From: an uncultured Bacteroidales bacterium
GTDB taxonomy: Bacteria > Bacteroidota > Bacteroidia > Bacteroidales > UBA932
DNA: 33,204 nucleotides
Reading direction: 5' to 3'
Assembly (NCBI GenBank): GCA_949295645.1
Contig: CASFLY010000050.1
Coordinates: 1-33,204, forward strand
Made by a program: the position numbers and the translations under genes. Under the pieces are notes generated by a model. The model saw only the letters and a program-made list of their open reading frames with translations, was not told where the DNA came from and made no database searches. Positions 33,120 through 33,204 of this stretch are shown here, piece by piece (position 1 is the first letter of the stretch; every line of letters starts with the position of its first letter).

Positions 33120-33204
33120 AGCGGCGGCTTCCTACTCTCCCACCTGGTCGGGCAGTACCATCGGCGTTAGTGAGCTTAACTTCTCTGTTCGGTATGGGTA
33201 GAGG
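33120..33204 (-). rRNA. rrf: 5S ribosomal RNA, 3' part
   Basis: On the minus strand the sequence contains the conserved 5S core ACCGAACAGAGAAGTTAAGC, then CGCCGATGGTACTGCC and the final GGTGGGAGAGTAGG segment. About 85 of roughly 110 bases are present and the 5' end lies beyond the window edge. 23S and 16S genes are expected further on. The exact 3' end is uncertain by a few bases. Confidence 0.93.

Overview
The window reads as chromosomal DNA from a member of the Bacteroidales. The support is a SusC/SusD pair, many Bacteroidota-type lipoproteins, BACON, DUF4843, DUF4458-like and DUF4465-like proteins, TAnnTTTG-type promoters, a short DapB and an Ala/Glu-extended ribosomal protein S16. Genus cannot be fixed from the sequence; Rikenellaceae or a relative is only a guess. 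It joins a rearranged, surface-protein-rich accessory region (about 1-25.2 kb) to a housekeeping region (about 25.3-33.2 kb) that ends in the 3' part of a 5S rRNA gene.

Layout. A hepT-like toxin gene opens the window (48-386). On the minus strand follow a 34-aa membrane microprotein and a DUF6722-like gene that has lost its ATG. It is fused out of frame to a subtilase gene truncated at its 3' end. Next, reading up the operon, come a BACON/LRR lipoprotein gene and the last 164 codons of an LRR gene. The LRR fragment abuts the 3' end of an Rpn-type nuclease/transposase gene at about 4960-4980. So 823-4960 is a cassette cut at both ends. Six inverted repeats fill 5487-5714.

From 22257 down to about 5896 lies an apparently intact minus-strand operon: susC, susD, DUF4843 lipoprotein, large beta-domain lipoprotein, DUF4458-like LRR lipoprotein, BACON/LRR lipoprotein and S8 protease lipoprotein, then a DUF1573 protein and a small lipoprotein. 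The last three genes of the core have the same order as the truncated cassette, so that cassette is a degenerate paralogous copy. Upstream of susC and facing away from it lies a second degenerate copy, this time of susD, DUF4843 and the beta-domain lipoprotein gene (22546-24966). Only the last of these is intact. I read the operon as a surface machine that binds protein or peptide ligands (LRR and BACON proteins), cleaves them (S8 protease) and imports the fragments through SusCD. This is inference from gene content.

The housekeeping part holds a BRO-N remnant, a DUF2147 gene, rpsP-rimM (divergent from DUF2147 with overlapping promoters), and a minus-strand series. That series is lysC-dapB-dapA, then a DUF4465-like lipoprotein, DUF4254 and a family 9 glycosyltransferase gene. 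Beyond a REP-like tandem repeat lie the terminator and 3' end of an rRNA operon on the minus strand.
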